64,000 bases of DNA from Lysinibacillus sp. FSL W8-0992 (GCF_038008685.1 NZ_JBBOZQ010000001.1:2604001-2668000); one strand, 5' to 3'; positions 41,914-51,439 are shown, counted from the stretch's first letter. The notes: a model not told the origin generated them from the letters alone. Program-made: numbers and translations.

Positions 41914-43485
41914 GTGATTCTAGTTCGAAATGATAACTTCGAAATATCTGAAGAAAACGGAAAGGTATTTATGCTTACATACAGTGCGGGATTTCCATTA
42001 AAAGAATTTGATGGTATCTTACGTAGTCATCCACGACTAAAGTTATCTAATTTTTCTATTTTAAAAACTGTACTAGCGACAGAAAGCACAAGTCCTGTTG
42101 AAATTGGACGCTGGCTTCCAAATGTTGAAGCTGAAATTGCACGAGATAAAATGTCTGCCTCTATATTTGTATATGAAACGCATGATTATATTCAAAAGAA
42201 TAAAGAGAAATTAACAGCACAAATTACAGACACACTAGCGGGCCAAGGGATTACCTATGGCATTTTAGAGTTTGATATTTTAAAAATTGAGCCAGGAAAA
42301 GCATTTTTAATTGCACAGGGAACATCGCCTGTCGCAGGCATGGATGCTCAAATTACATACTTACCAAAACCAGAGAGAAAACCTGTTATTCGTGAAGATG
42401 GGAAAGCTGATTACTATGACATGAATTTTATTTCAGAAATTTCTGAAGGTTCTTGGCTTGGGGAGAAAATTCCTGCAACGTTGGGCAAGCCTGGTCAAAA
42501 TGTACTCGGTGAAATTATTGCGGCAGCACCAGGCCGTGATTTTCCAATTCGATACGATAAAAAGTCAGCCTATGAAGTAGAAGAAGACGATAAAATTGTC
42601 ATTCGTTCAAAGATTGCTGGCGTGTTAGATGATGTCAAAGGTATGATTGGTGTTAACCGACATTTACCAATACATGGAGATGTGGGCGTTGAGACAGGTA
42701 ATTTAGAGTTCAATGGCTCTTTAAGTATTAAAGGAACCGTTACAACTGGCTATACAGTTATTGCGACTGGAGATATATCAATCGAAGGAGCAGAAGGTGT
42801 AAGCGGGGCTAAACTGATTAAATCGATCGAAGGTGATGTATACATTCGAGGCGGTATTTTTGGTTTGGGCTCAACTCTTGTAGAAGCGGGTGGCAATATT
42901 TTCGTTAAGCACGTAAATGAAGCTATTTTAGTAGCCGACGATAGTATTCATATCGGCTTTTACTCACTTGGATCTCAACTTACTGCGCATTCTATATTTG
43001 TAGATGAGCGAAAAGGTAAAATTATCGGCGGGCGTGCTGTTGCTAAAAATACAATCGTCACAGCAATCTCTGGAAACCGACTAGAGCGTAGAACAGATCT
43101 CATCATTGAAAGTGTCAACAAACAGGAAAGTTATGCCTTGATGCAAAGCAAAGCCACACAGCTAAAGAAACAGCAATCTGAAATTTCAGAACTTGAAGCG
43201 AAGATTACGAGTTTATTACCACTTCATAAGCAAATGTCAACACAGCAAATTGCCTCATTTGAAGAAACAAAACAACGATTGTCAAAATTGAAGGCTGAAG
43301 CGGTTACAATGGATCGTGAAATTAAGTTAATGATGGACGAAATGCGTCATGCTGGAAAGGAAGAAATCATCGTAACAAAAGAAGCCTATCCAGGTACGTA
43401 TATTCAAATTGGTAAGAAATCCTCGTTATTAAATAACATGACGAATGGTAAATTTCTGCTTGAGTTCGGTGAGTTAAATGTATAA
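41914..43485 (+). CDS. FapA family protein (DUF342)
   Basis: A 523-aa polymer-forming-like protein. An N-terminal helical part is followed by the DUF342 beta-helical domain at about 130-400: repeated turns such as GVNRHLPIHGDVGVETGNLEFNGSLSIKGTVTTGYTVIATGDISIEG and DVYIRGGIFGLGS. A coiled coil (about 395-475) ends the protein. DUF342 proteins are linked to flagellar assembly or surface structures in some bacteria, but function in Bacilli is not settled. GTG at 41914 follows GAAGGAGGAGG. The end overlaps the next gene by 8 nt. Confidence 0.82.
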   Translation: MILVRNDNFEISEENGKVFMLTYSAGFPLKEFDGILRSHPRLKLSNFSILKTVLATESTSPVEIGRWLPNVEAEIARDKMSASIFVYETHDYIQKNKEKLTAQITDTLAGQGITYGILEFDILKIEPGKAFLIAQGTSPVAGMDAQITYLPKPERKPVIREDGKADYYDMNFISEISEGSWLGEKIPATLGKPGQNVLGEIIAAAPGRDFPIRYDKKSAYEVEEDDKIVIRSKIAGVLDDVKGMIGVNRHLPIHGDVGVETGNLEFNGSLSIKGTVTTGYTVIATGDISIEGAEGVSGAKLIKSIEGDVYIRGGIFGLGSTLVEAGGNIFVKHVNEAILVADDSIHIGFYSLGSQLTAHSIFVDERKGKIIGGRAVAKNTIVTAISGNRLERRTDLIIESVNKQESYALMQSKATQLKKQQSEISELEAKITSLLPLHKQMSTQQIASFEETKQRLSKLKAEAVTMDREIKLMMDEMRHAGKEEIIVTKEAYPGTYIQIGKKSSLLNNMTNGKFLLEFGELNV

Positions 43486-44206
43486 GGAATCGTTTATCCC
43501 TGTGTTTGCGCATCGAGGGGCGTCAGCCTATGCTCTCGAAAACAGTTTCAAAGCTTTTGAGAAAGCGTTAGAGCTAGGCGCAGATGGGATTGAATTAGAT
43601 ATTCAGCTATCCAAAGAAGGAATACCAGTTGTCTACCACGATCCGCAGTTATCAAGATTAGTAGGTTCTAATAAACTGGTAAATGAATGCACGATAGCGG
43701 AACTACAAAGCTTTAAATTAGGAAAGCCTTTGAGAAGGTTTTTTTCTGCGTATCGAATTCCAACATTTGATGCAGTTTTAGTATGGGCAAATAAACACCA
43801 ACTACCTCTAAATATCGAATTAAAATCGACCATTCTTGACAATAAGGATGCGCTCGTTCAATTGCTTCAAGGACTTATTTTACCTAAAGGTAGTCATTTT
43901 TCTTCATTCCATTATGAGCTTTTAGAGGTTGTGAAACACCATGCGCCACATTTTGAAACTGCACTTATCGCTACTAAAAAATTGAAATGGGATTTGCTAT
44001 GTGATTATAAGGCAATTGATTGTGTCCATATGCATAAAAGATATTATAAGCCACAATATTTAGAGGCTTGTGTAACCAGTTCTAAAACATGTCGCTTTTA
44101 TGCGATTGACGGTAGTGAAAACTTCCTGACGAATCCACATTCATCAGTAATTGGGTGGATTACAGATTTTCCTGATAAAGTGATCACCGTTCAGCAACGT
44201 CAATAA
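43478..44206 (+). CDS. yqiK: Glycerophosphodiester phosphodiesterase
   Basis: A 242-aa GDPD-family enzyme that splits glycerophosphodiesters to glycerol 3-phosphate and an alcohol. The first motif is FAHRGASAYALENS (catalytic His-Arg), then ADGIELDIQLSKEGIPVVYHDPQLSR (metal-binding Glu, Asp and second catalytic His). No signal peptide is seen, so it is cytoplasmic. The later barrel (NIELKS) is present; the protein is complete. It overlaps the FapA-like gene by 8 nt, so the two are coupled. yqiK and yqzF are adjacent in B. subtilis too, supporting the name. Confidence 0.88.
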   Translation: MYKESFIPVFAHRGASAYALENSFKAFEKALELGADGIELDIQLSKEGIPVVYHDPQLSRLVGSNKLVNECTIAELQSFKLGKPLRRFFSAYRIPTFDAVLVWANKHQLPLNIELKSTILDNKDALVQLLQGLILPKGSHFSSFHYELLEVVKHHAPHFETALIATKKLKWDLLCDYKAIDCVHMHKRYYKPQYLEACVTSSKTCRFYAIDGSENFLTNPHSSVIGWITDFPDKVITVQQRQ

Positions 44207-44269
44207 AAATAGCTATCCAGTAAGTCACATTGTGTGACTTATTTGGATAGCTATTTTTATTTTTTTTGG
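44205..44269. terminator. Long bidirectional terminator
   Basis: AAAAATAGCTATCCA - AAGTCACA - TTG - TGTGACTT - TTGGATAGCTATTTTT: a two-part stem of over 20 bp with T tracts on both strands. It overlaps the yqiK stop and the yqzF 3' end. Confidence 0.93.
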
Positions 44270-44493
44270 AAGCGCGGAGCCACTTTTCCGTTTTTTCGAT
44301 CGCGGTGTAGTAAAAAGCCTGCGAAAAAGCCAAAGCCGACAACAAAGAAAATGATGCCAACAACAAATTGCAGCCATAAAAATGGGAAAGGTGAGATGAG
44401 CTTACCGAATAATGTATCACGCATAAATTTAATGCCACCTGCAGCCATTAGACCTGGAATAAGCATTACAATAAACGCAGCAAATCGAGCCAT
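44257..44493 (-). CDS. yqzF: DUF2627 small membrane protein YqzF
   Basis: A 78-aa protein with two membrane helices (about 3-22 and 37-62), the second being FLWLQFVVGIIFFVVGFGFFAGFLLHRDRK. It fits the DUF2627/YqzF family by length, sequence pattern and location next to yqiK and the bkd genes. Function unknown. ATG at 44493 follows GAGGAGGGAC. It converges on yqiK over the shared bidirectional terminator. Confidence 0.87.
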   Translation of the reverse strand: MARFAAFIVMLIPGLMAAGGIKFMRDTLFGKLISPFPFLWLQFVVGIIFFVVGFGFFAGFLLHRDRKNGKVAPRFQKK

Positions 44494-44617
44494 GCATGTC
44501 CCTCCTCATACCTAAATATAATTGTACCTGTGGATATGGGAATGTCAAGAAACCCTATGAATCTTAGAAGTCTAGGAAGAGAAGCGGAAAAAGTTATAAA
44601 ACTATTAACCGTAACTG

Positions 44618-44632
44618 AATTTTTAGAAAATT
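44618..44632 (+). promoter_or_regulatory. CodY-binding motif upstream of bcd
   Basis: AATTTTTAGAAAATT matches the CodY consensus AATTTTCWGAAAATT at 14 of 15 positions. It lies 186 nt before bcd. CodY senses branched-chain amino acids and GTP, so repression or modulation of this catabolic operon is the expected outcome; binding is inferred. Confidence 0.75.
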
Positions 44633-44803
44633 CTTACTTAGTAGGAAAAGTGTAATAATAGTTGCGAAATTGTGAATTTGTCAGTATTGTAAAATTAAAT
44701 GGAGCGATATTATCCATTGCAAAATATATTTATCATTAGTTTTTAAATTTGATTGGGATGGGCATTAGGGGTTGCACTTTCCAAAGCAAAGGGGCGAGTT
44801 TTC

Positions 44804-45898
44804 ATGGAAATCTTCAAGTATATGGAAAAGTATGATTATGAACAATTGGTATTTTGCCAAGACGAAGCATCTGGGTTAAAAGCGATTATCGCTATCCATG
44901 ACACAACACTTGGACCAGCATTAGGTGGTGCTCGTATGTGGACCTACGCGACAGAAGAGAATGCGATAGAGGATGCATTGAGACTAGCACGTGGGATGAC
45001 ATATAAAAACGCGGCTGCTGGTTTAAACCTTGGCGGTGGAAAAACGGTCATTATTGGGGACCCATTTAAAGATAAAAATGAAGAAATGTTCAGGGCTTTA
45101 GGGCGTTTCATCCAAGGGCTTAACGGTCGCTATATTACAGCTGAAGATGTTGGGACAACAGTAACAGATATGGATTTAATCCATGAAGAAACGAATTACG
45201 TTACAGGAATCTCACCAGCGTTCGGTTCATCAGGTAATCCGTCACCAGTAACTGCTTACGGTGTTTATCGTGGTATGAAAGCTGCTGCAAAAGAAGCATT
45301 TGGTACGGAGTCGCTAGAAGGTCGCACAATTTCGGTTCAAGGGCTAGGGAATGTTGCATACAAGCTTTGCGAGTACTTACATAATGAAGGTGCAAAACTT
45401 GTAGTAACTGATATTAATCAAGCTGCGATTGATCGTGTTGTCAATGATTTTGGTGCTAGAGCTGTTGCGCCAGAAGAAATCTATTCACAAGAAGTTGATA
45501 TTTTCTCACCTTGTGCATTAGGAGCTATTTTAAATGACGAGACAATTCCGCAATTAAAAGCAAAAGTTATCGCTGGTTCTGCTAATAACCAATTACAGGA
45601 TTCACGACATGGGGATTATTTACATGAGCTAGGTATTGTTTATGCACCTGACTATGTTATTAATGCGGGTGGCGTTATAAATGTTGCTGATGAATTATAC
45701 GGCTATAATCGTGAACGTGCGATGAAACGTGTAGATGGGATTTACGACAGCATTGAAAAAATCTTTGAAATTTCAAAACGAGATGGCATTCCTACTTATG
45801 TAGCAGCTAATCGTTTAGCAGAAGAACGCATTGCTCGTGTATCGAAATCGCGTAGCCAGTTTTTAAAAAATGAAAAAAATATTTTGAACGGTCGTTAA
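44804..45898 (+). CDS. bcd: Leucine dehydrogenase
   Basis: NAD-dependent oxidative deamination of leucine, valine and isoleucine to branched 2-oxoacids. The 364-aa length equals that known for the L. sphaericus enzyme, and the sequence ([20 protein letters not shown]) looks very close to it from memory. Catalytic lysines are Lys68 (MTYKNA) and Lys80 (LGGGKTVI), and the Rossmann motif is VQGLGNVAY. Start is ATG 44804 after AAAGGGGCG; the frame opens upstream at 44753 without a site. First gene of the branched-chain catabolic run; a hairpin at 45917-45942 separates it from lpdV. A CodY box lies upstream. Confidence 0.97.
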   Translation: MEIFKYMEKYDYEQLVFCQDEASGLKAIIAIHDTTLGPALGGARMWTYATEENAIEDALRLARGMTYKNAAAGLNLGGGKTVIIGDPFKDKNEEMFRALGRFIQGLNGRYITAEDVGTTVTDMDLIHEETNYVTGISPAFGSSGNPSPVTAYGVYRGMKAAAKEAFGTESLEGRTISVQGLGNVAYKLCEYLHNEGAKLVVTDINQAAIDRVVNDFGARAVAPEEIYSQEVDIFSPCALGAILNDETIPQLKAKVIAGSANNQLQDSRHGDYLHELGIVYAPDYVINAGGVINVADELYGYNRERAMKRVDGIYDSIEKIFEISKRDGIPTYVAANRLAEERIARVSKSRSQFLKNEKNILNGR

Positions 45899-45908
45899 CA
45901 ACGGCTAT

Positions 45909-45947
45909 TCGTTAAAAGAAGTCGCATAGTCGACTTCTTCTCTTTAA
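45909..45947 (+). terminator. Terminator or attenuator between bcd and lpdV
   Basis: AGAAGTCG - CATAGT - CGACTTCT followed by TCTCTTT. The tail is only moderately T-rich, so partial read-through into lpdV is possible. Confidence 0.6.
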
Positions 45948-46164
45948 ATAATGGTAAATAAAGGATTTTATAATATATAAATAGTCACAAGAAAAGATAG
46001 CGCAGTAACTTCAAGTGAACGTAATAAGGTGCACCTTTCATTTCAATATTTCTATGTATAGAGATATTTGCTTGTGGCGATACAGCTATTTCCTCGACGG
46101 ATTTCACTGTCACACATGTTGGATAGAAGGGCTTTAGCACTTTTCTCATAAGGAGGAATAAAAT

Positions 46165-47592
46165 ATGGCTCAAAATTATGATGTTGTTATTTTAGGAGGA
46201 GGGACAGGAGGCTACGTAGCAGCAATTCGTGCAGCACAATTAGGCTTGAAAACAGCTATTGTGGAACGTGAACGACTTGGTGGTACTTGTCTACATAAAG
46301 GCTGTATTCCTAGTAAGGCGCTACTTCGCAGTGCAGAAGTGTATCGTATGGCCAATAAAACTGCGAGTGAATTTGGAGTAGACATTTCAGGAGTTACATT
46401 GCAATTCAATAAAGTGCAAGCACGTAAGCAAGCAATTGTAGAGCAATTAAGCCAAGGTGTGAATACACTGATGAAAAAAGGCAAGATTGATGTATATGAA
46501 GGAATGGGAAGAATATTAGGTCCATCTATTTTCTCACCAATGCCAGGTACGATTTCTGTAGAGATGCATAATGGGCAAGAAAATGAAATGCTTATTCCGA
46601 CCAATGTTGTCATTGCAACAGGTTCGAAACCTAGAGGAATGGCAGGGTTAACAGTCGATGGCAAATACGTCATGAATTCTGATCACGCTTTGCAAATGGA
46701 GGAATTGCCAACGTCATTACTGATTGTCGGTGGCGGTGTAATAGGTATTGAGTGGGCATCGATGCTTTGTGATTTTGGGGTGTCTGTAACAGTAGTTGAA
46801 TATGGCCCATCAATTTTACCAGCAGAAGATGCTGATGTCGTAAAAGAAGTGACAAAGCAGCTTGAAAGTCGTGGTGTACGTATTGTAACGAATGCACGCT
46901 TAGATTCAGATACATTCAAAATAGAAAATGATAACGTTTTCATTTCTGCTAAGCTTCAGGATAAAGAAGAAAGTTTCGTGGCAGATAAATTGTTGCTGTG
47001 TGTAGGACGTGAAGCAAATATCCATGGTATCGGTTTAGAAAACACAGATATTGAAATAGACAACGGCTTTATTAAAGTAGGCGATTCTTATCAAACGAAG
47101 GAATCACATATGTATGCCATTGGAGATGTTATAGGTGGTTTACAATTAGCACATGTTGCCTCTCATGAAGGTTTGTCTGCTATTGAACATATTGCGACTG
47201 GGAAAATAGCGCCACTAGATGTTTTGAAGGTACCGAAATGTGTTTATTCCTTCCCAGAAGTAGCTAGTATTGGTTTAACGGAAAGTGCTGCCCGTGAGCA
47301 AGGCTATGCATTAAAGGTAGGCAAATTCCCATTTAAAGCTATAGGTAAAGCGCTTGTCAATGGAGATTCAGATGGCTTTGTAAAAATAATAGCAGATGAA
47401 GAAACAGATGATATTTTGGGTATTCATATGGTAGGACCGCATGTGACGGATTTAATTGGAGAAGCGTCATTAGCGAAATTATTAGATGCAACTCCTTGGG
47501 AAATTAGTCAGGCAATCCATCCACACCCATCACTCAATGAAGTATTAGTAGAATCTGCCCTAGCTGTTGATAAGCGGGCTATTCATTTTTAA
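46165..47592 (+). CDS. lpdV: Dihydrolipoamide dehydrogenase (E3) of the branched-chain complex
   Basis: FAD-dependent E3 subunit that reoxidises dihydrolipoamide with NAD. At 475 aa it is complete. The FAD-binding GGGTGGYVAAIRAAQLG, redox disulfide GGTCLHKGCIPSKALL, NAD site LLIVGGGVIGIEWAS and the C-terminal catalytic HPHPSLNE are all present. ATG at 46165 follows TAAGGAGGAA. In B. subtilis buk lies between bcd and lpdV; here the 266-nt gap has no such gene. It is followed by a repeat-filled 270-nt gap before bkdAA. Confidence 0.95.
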   Translation: MAQNYDVVILGGGTGGYVAAIRAAQLGLKTAIVERERLGGTCLHKGCIPSKALLRSAEVYRMANKTASEFGVDISGVTLQFNKVQARKQAIVEQLSQGVNTLMKKGKIDVYEGMGRILGPSIFSPMPGTISVEMHNGQENEMLIPTNVVIATGSKPRGMAGLTVDGKYVMNSDHALQMEELPTSLLIVGGGVIGIEWASMLCDFGVSVTVVEYGPSILPAEDADVVKEVTKQLESRGVRIVTNARLDSDTFKIENDNVFISAKLQDKEESFVADKLLLCVGREANIHGIGLENTDIEIDNGFIKVGDSYQTKESHMYAIGDVIGGLQLAHVASHEGLSAIEHIATGKIAPLDVLKVPKCVYSFPEVASIGLTESAAREQGYALKVGKFPFKAIGKALVNGDSDGFVKIIADEETDDILGIHMVGPHVTDLIGEASLAKLLDATPWEISQAIHPHPSLNEVLVESALAVDKRAIHF

Positions 47593-47639
47593 CTTAAATT
47601 GAGCAGCAGTCATCCACTTCTAGTAGTGGGCGATGCAGG

Positions 47640-47780
47640 CAAGCATACTTGAATTCAATAGGGGCACAAATCCTTGGTGATCCAAGTTAACAGTCACGGA
47701 TTGTGTCGCAGATTTTATAGAGCAGCTTTTCGAGTAGGCTCGAAAAAATCGGACACAATGATGCCGAGGCGAGAAAATAC
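47640..47780 (+). repeat. Dispersed repeat with hairpin inside the bkd cluster
   Basis: ATTGTGTC (47700-47707) pairs with GACACAAT (47752-47759), and inner TTTTCGAG pairs with CTCGAAAA. The element ends ATGCCGAGGCG. It is related to 41222-41322 and in part to 49950-50045 (CCGAGGCG end). It fills the lpdV–bkdAA gap and has no T tract, so it is not an ordinary terminator. Confidence 0.6.
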
Positions 47781-47862
47781 TGTCATAAATTAAATACTAG
47801 AGTTGCTTGTGCAAGTATTGCAGGCGCTTTAGCATTTTTTCTAATGCGAAAGGGGTGTTCAT

Positions 47863-48879
47863 ATGCAAGACGTTCAAATAAAACATGAAGATTTAGGTTT
47901 ATCGACTGAAGATGTCCTTGCTATGTTCGAAACGATGTTAATGGCAAGAAGACTAGATGAGCGCATGTGGCTATTAAACCGTTCAGGTAAAATTCCATTT
48001 GTTATTTCTTGTCAAGGACAAGAGGCAGCTCAAGTTGGAGCAGCATTTGCATTAAATAAGGATATAGATTATATTGCACCGTATTACCGAGATATGGGTG
48101 TTGTATTGCATTTTGGAATGACGCCAAAAGAGTTAATGTTATCAGCTTTTGCAAAGGCTGAAGACCCGAATTCGGGCGGTCGCCAAATGCCAGGGCACTT
48201 CGGACAAAAGAAAAATCGTATTTTGACTGGTTCTTCGCCAGTAACAACACAAGTCCCACATGCTGTAGGTGTGGCGCTTGCAGGACGTTTGCAAAAAGAA
48301 GATTTCATTACCTTTGTCACATTAGGAGAAGGCTCTTCCAACCAAGGTGATTTCCATGAAGGGGCGAATTTTGCAGGTGTGCATAAGTTACCAGTAATCA
48401 TAATGGTAGAAAATAATCAATATGCAATTTCAGTACCAGTAGAACGTCAGTTAGGTTGTGCAAAAGTTTCCGATCGTGGTATTGGCTATGGTATGCCAGG
48501 AGTAACAGTTGATGGTAAATGTCCATTACAGGTTTATAAGGTTGTTAAAGAGGCAGCAGAACGTGCTCGTAGCGGTGCTGGTCCTAGTCTAATAGAAACG
48601 GTGACATTCCGTTTAACTGCCCATTCTTCTGATGATGATGATCGTCAATATCGAACAGCTGAAGATATTGCAGAGGGCAAAGCGAAGGATCCGATTGTAT
48701 CATTTGAGAAATATTTACAAGATGCTGGAATTATGACTGAATCTCTTCGAAATGAAATAGAAGAGCGTGTCATGGCTGAGGTGAATGAAGCGACGGATTA
48801 TGCAGAAGCAGCACCGTATGCACAACCAGAAGATGCCATGAAATACGTATATGCACCAGTGGACGGAGGTGACGTGTAA
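47863..48879 (+). CDS. bkdAA: Branched-chain 2-oxoacid dehydrogenase E1 alpha subunit
   Basis: Thiamine-diphosphate-dependent decarboxylase subunit acting on branched 2-oxoacids. The 338-aa protein has the ThDP motif TLGEGSSNQGDFHEGANFAGVHKLPVIIMVENN (Gly-Glu-Gly...Asn-Asn) and the phosphorylation-loop-like region TFRLTAHSSDDDDRQYR. ATG at 47863 follows AAAGGGGTG. The stop overlaps the bkdAB start by 1 nt (TAATG), so the alpha and beta chains are translationally coupled. Products feed the propionate module downstream and branched-chain fatty acid primers. Confidence 0.95.
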   Translation: MQDVQIKHEDLGLSTEDVLAMFETMLMARRLDERMWLLNRSGKIPFVISCQGQEAAQVGAAFALNKDIDYIAPYYRDMGVVLHFGMTPKELMLSAFAKAEDPNSGGRQMPGHFGQKKNRILTGSSPVTTQVPHAVGVALAGRLQKEDFITFVTLGEGSSNQGDFHEGANFAGVHKLPVIIMVENNQYAISVPVERQLGCAKVSDRGIGYGMPGVTVDGKCPLQVYKVVKEAAERARSGAGPSLIETVTFRLTAHSSDDDDRQYRTAEDIAEGKAKDPIVSFEKYLQDAGIMTESLRNEIEERVMAEVNEATDYAEAAPYAQPEDAMKYVYAPVDGGDV

Positions 48880-49862
48880 TGGCAGTTATGTCTTATATTG
48901 ATGCGATTACATTAGCGATGAAGGAAGAAATGGAACGAGACGACCGCGTTTTCATCTTAGGAGAAGATGTTGGGCGCAAAGGTGGCGTTTTTAAAGCAAC
49001 TACTGGTCTTTATGAGCAGTTTGGTGAGTATCGTGTGTTAGATACACCACTTGCTGAAAGTGCTATCGCAGGGGTCGGTATTGGTGCGGCAATGTATGGG
49101 ATGCGCCCAATTGCTGAAATGCAGTTTGCAGACTTTATTATGCCTGCTGTAAACCAAATCGTATCCGAGGCTGCGAAAATCCGTTATCGTTCTAATAATG
49201 ACTGGACTTGTCCGATTGTAGTGCGTGCTCCTTTCGGCGGTGGAATTCACGGTGCACTGTATCATTCACAATCGGTTGAAGCACTTTTTGCTGGTACGCC
49301 AGGGTTAAAAATTGTCATTCCTTCTACACCATATGATGCAAAAGGCTTGCTAAAAGCAGCGATTCGAGATGAAGATCCGGTATTATTTTTTGAACATAAG
49401 CGTGCGTATCGACTAATTAAAGGTGAAGTCCCATTAGACGATTATACATTACCAATAGGCAAAGCAGATGTTAAACGCGAAGGTGAAGATGTTACAGTAA
49501 TAACGTATGGCTTAGCAGTTCATTTCGCTTTACAAGCAGCAGAGCGTTTAGCATCAGATGGTATTTCAACGCATATTTTGGATTTACGTACAGTGTATCC
49601 GTTAGATAAAGAAGCAATCATTGAAGCGGCAAGTAAAACAGGTAAAGTATTACTTGTTACAGAAGATAACAAAGAAGGTAGCATTATTAGTGAGGTAGCA
49701 GCTATTATTGCAGAGAATTGCTTATTTGATCTTGATGCGCCTATCCAACGATTAGCTGGTCCAGATGTACCTGCGATGCCATATGCACCGACGATGGAAA
49801 AGTTTTTCATGATAAATCCTGAAAAAGTAGAACGTGCTTTGAGAGATTTAGCTGCTTTTTAA
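48879..49862 (+). CDS. bkdAB: Branched-chain 2-oxoacid dehydrogenase E1 beta subunit
   Basis: A 327-aa beta chain forming the alpha2beta2 E1 component. Characteristic sequences: VFILGEDVGRKGGVFKATTGLYEQFG, PLAESAIAGVGIGAAMYGMRPIAEMQFADFI, and PYGGGIHG-type APFGGGIHGALYHSQSVEA. A C-terminal transketolase-like domain has LLVTEDNKEGSIISEV. ATG overlaps the bkdAA stop. It is separated from bkdB by 196 nt that carries another dispersed-repeat-like sequence. Confidence 0.95.
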   Translation: MAVMSYIDAITLAMKEEMERDDRVFILGEDVGRKGGVFKATTGLYEQFGEYRVLDTPLAESAIAGVGIGAAMYGMRPIAEMQFADFIMPAVNQIVSEAAKIRYRSNNDWTCPIVVRAPFGGGIHGALYHSQSVEALFAGTPGLKIVIPSTPYDAKGLLKAAIRDEDPVLFFEHKRAYRLIKGEVPLDDYTLPIGKADVKREGEDVTVITYGLAVHFALQAAERLASDGISTHILDLRTVYPLDKEAIIEAASKTGKVLLVTEDNKEGSIISEVAAIIAENCLFDLDAPIQRLAGPDVPAMPYAPTMEKFFMINPEKVERALRDLAAF

Positions 49863-49929
49863 CTTAGACAAATGAATCTCCTATAACTTGGAGATAAATA
49901 CTTAATTGTAATCTCTTTTTGAGTAAGCG

Positions 49930-50045
49930 TTAGGGGCGCTTACTCAAAAAAAGCTAAAGCCTCTGGCGGTTGTCATAGATTTTAAACTAGCTTGCTTTGT
50001 CAACGCAAAATCTTGGCTAAGGTTACTACCGAGGCGTAATTGATG
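49930..50045 (+). repeat. Repeat-like sequence between bkdAB and bkdB
   Basis: Holds AGCGTTAGGGGCGCTTACTC (hairpin arms AGCG/CGCT), then GCCTCTGGCGGTTGTCATAG and an end CTACCGAGGCGTAATTGATG. The CCGAGGCG end and the GATTTTAAACTAGCTTG segment are shared in part with the lpdV–bkdAA element. Limits are uncertain. Confidence 0.45.
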
Positions 50046-50058
50046 GGAGGAATAGATA

Positions 50059-51393
50059 ATGGCGATTCAAAACATTACGATGCCACAGCTCGGTGAAAGC
50101 GTAACAGAAGGTACAATCGAAAAATGGCTCGTGCAACCAGGTGATACAGTAAAAAAATATGATCCATTAGCAGAAGTTGTGACAGATAAAGTAAATGCAG
50201 AAATCCCATCCTCTTTTGAAGGGGTAATTACAGAGCTACTTGCTGAGGAAGGGCAGACGTTACCTGTTGGAGCGGTTGTTTGTTCAATCGAAATAGCAGG
50301 TGACAGTGAGTTACCTGAAGCTCCACCTGCGAAAAAATCAACAGTAAGTTCAGCGATTCTCAATGCTGGTATTCAGAAAAAACAAGAGACGCCAAAGGAA
50401 ACTACTGTTGCAATTTCATCAGAAAAACCAGTAAGACAGCAAAAAGCGCGCTACTCACCAGCCGTACTTAGACTAGCACAAGAGCATGATATTGCACTCG
50501 AGCAAGTTGTTGGTACAGGAGAGGGTGGCCGTATTACACGAAAAGACCTTCAACAATTAATTGATGCTGGCAATGTACCGACGACAACGGATGCACCATC
50601 TTCTGAGCCAGTTGCCGCTGCTAGTAACGAACAAGTCACTACACCAGCACCAGCTGCAAAACCAGCAGTATCTGTGCAAGAGACACAAGCGGGTGATATT
50701 GAAATACCAGTTACAAATGTGCGCCGTGCCATTGCGAATAACATGGTGCGTAGTGCTCAAGAAGTGCCACATGCTTGGATGATGATGGAAGTTGATGTAA
50801 CGGAATTAGTTGCTTACCGAGATAGCATTAAGACGGAATTTAAACAAAAAGAAGGGTTTAATATTACCTACTTTGCGTTCTTTGTTAAGGCTGTAGCACA
50901 AGCACTTAAAGAGTTCCCGATGATGAATTCTATGTGGGCAGGAGATAAAATTATCCAAAAGCATGACATAAATATTTCCATTGCAGTAGCAACAGATGAT
51001 GCACTTTTTGTCCCTGTTATAAAACACGCTGATGAAAAATCAATTAAAGGGATTGCTAAAGAGATTCATGAGCTTGCTCAAAAAGTGCGTACAGGCAAAC
51101 TAACAATGGACAATATTAAAGGTGGTACGTTTACGGTTAATAATACGGGTGCTTTCGGCTCTATGCAGTCAATGGGCATTATTAATTATCCACAAGCTGC
51201 TATTCTGCAAGTGGAAAGTATTGTAAAAAAACCAGTCGTTTTACCTGGCGGAATGTTTGCTGCACGCGATATCGTAAATTTATGTTTATCTTTAGATCAT
51301 CGTGTACTAGATGGATTAGTTTGTGGTAAATTCCTAAATAGAGTAAAAGAAATACTCGAAAATACAAATAAATCTTCGACGTCAGTCTACTGA
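50059..51393 (+). CDS. bkdB: Branched-chain 2-oxoacid dehydrogenase E2 (dihydrolipoyl acyltransferase)
   Basis: A 444-aa E2 core. One lipoyl domain (1-78) has the lipoylated lysine in VVTDKVNAEIPS. The peripheral subunit-binding domain is at about 130-170 (RYSPAVLRLAQEHDIALEQVVGTGEGGRITRKDL), between Ala/Pro-rich linkers. The catalytic domain ends in SLDHRVLDGLVCGKFLN, whose HRxxDG-type motif is the active site. ATG at 50059 follows GGGAGGAATAG. Terminator at 51401-51438 ends the operon. Lipoate would be provided via LipM at 4.6 kb. Confidence 0.96.
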   Translation: MAIQNITMPQLGESVTEGTIEKWLVQPGDTVKKYDPLAEVVTDKVNAEIPSSFEGVITELLAEEGQTLPVGAVVCSIEIAGDSELPEAPPAKKSTVSSAILNAGIQKKQETPKETTVAISSEKPVRQQKARYSPAVLRLAQEHDIALEQVVGTGEGGRITRKDLQQLIDAGNVPTTTDAPSSEPVAAASNEQVTTPAPAAKPAVSVQETQAGDIEIPVTNVRRAIANNMVRSAQEVPHAWMMMEVDVTELVAYRDSIKTEFKQKEGFNITYFAFFVKAVAQALKEFPMMNSMWAGDKIIQKHDINISIAVATDDALFVPVIKHADEKSIKGIAKEIHELAQKVRTGKLTMDNIKGGTFTVNNTGAFGSMQSMGIINYPQAAILQVESIVKKPVVLPGGMFAARDIVNLCLSLDHRVLDGLVCGKFLNRVKEILENTNKSSTSVY

Positions 51394-51400
51394 TGACTTG

Positions 51401-51439
51401 TCGGAAACCTGTTGTATAACGGTTTCCGATTTTTTTTTG
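51401..51439 (+). terminator. Intrinsic terminator after bkdB
   Basis: TCGGAAACC pairs with GGTTTCCGA around an 11-nt loop, followed by nine T residues. Confidence 0.92.

Noticed and set aside
44759-44776. Possible sigma-54 (-24/-12) promoter before bcd: TGGGCATTAGGGGTTGCA
   Set aside because: The GG and GC dinucleotides are 11-12 nt apart instead of the required 10, and no sigma-54 activator gene such as bkdR is present in the window.
45985-46173. Minus-strand ORF between bcd and lpdV with protein-like composition
   Set aside because: No ribosome-binding site in its orientation; its start region is the antisense of the lpdV Shine-Dalgarno. No recognised family, so I treat it as chance.
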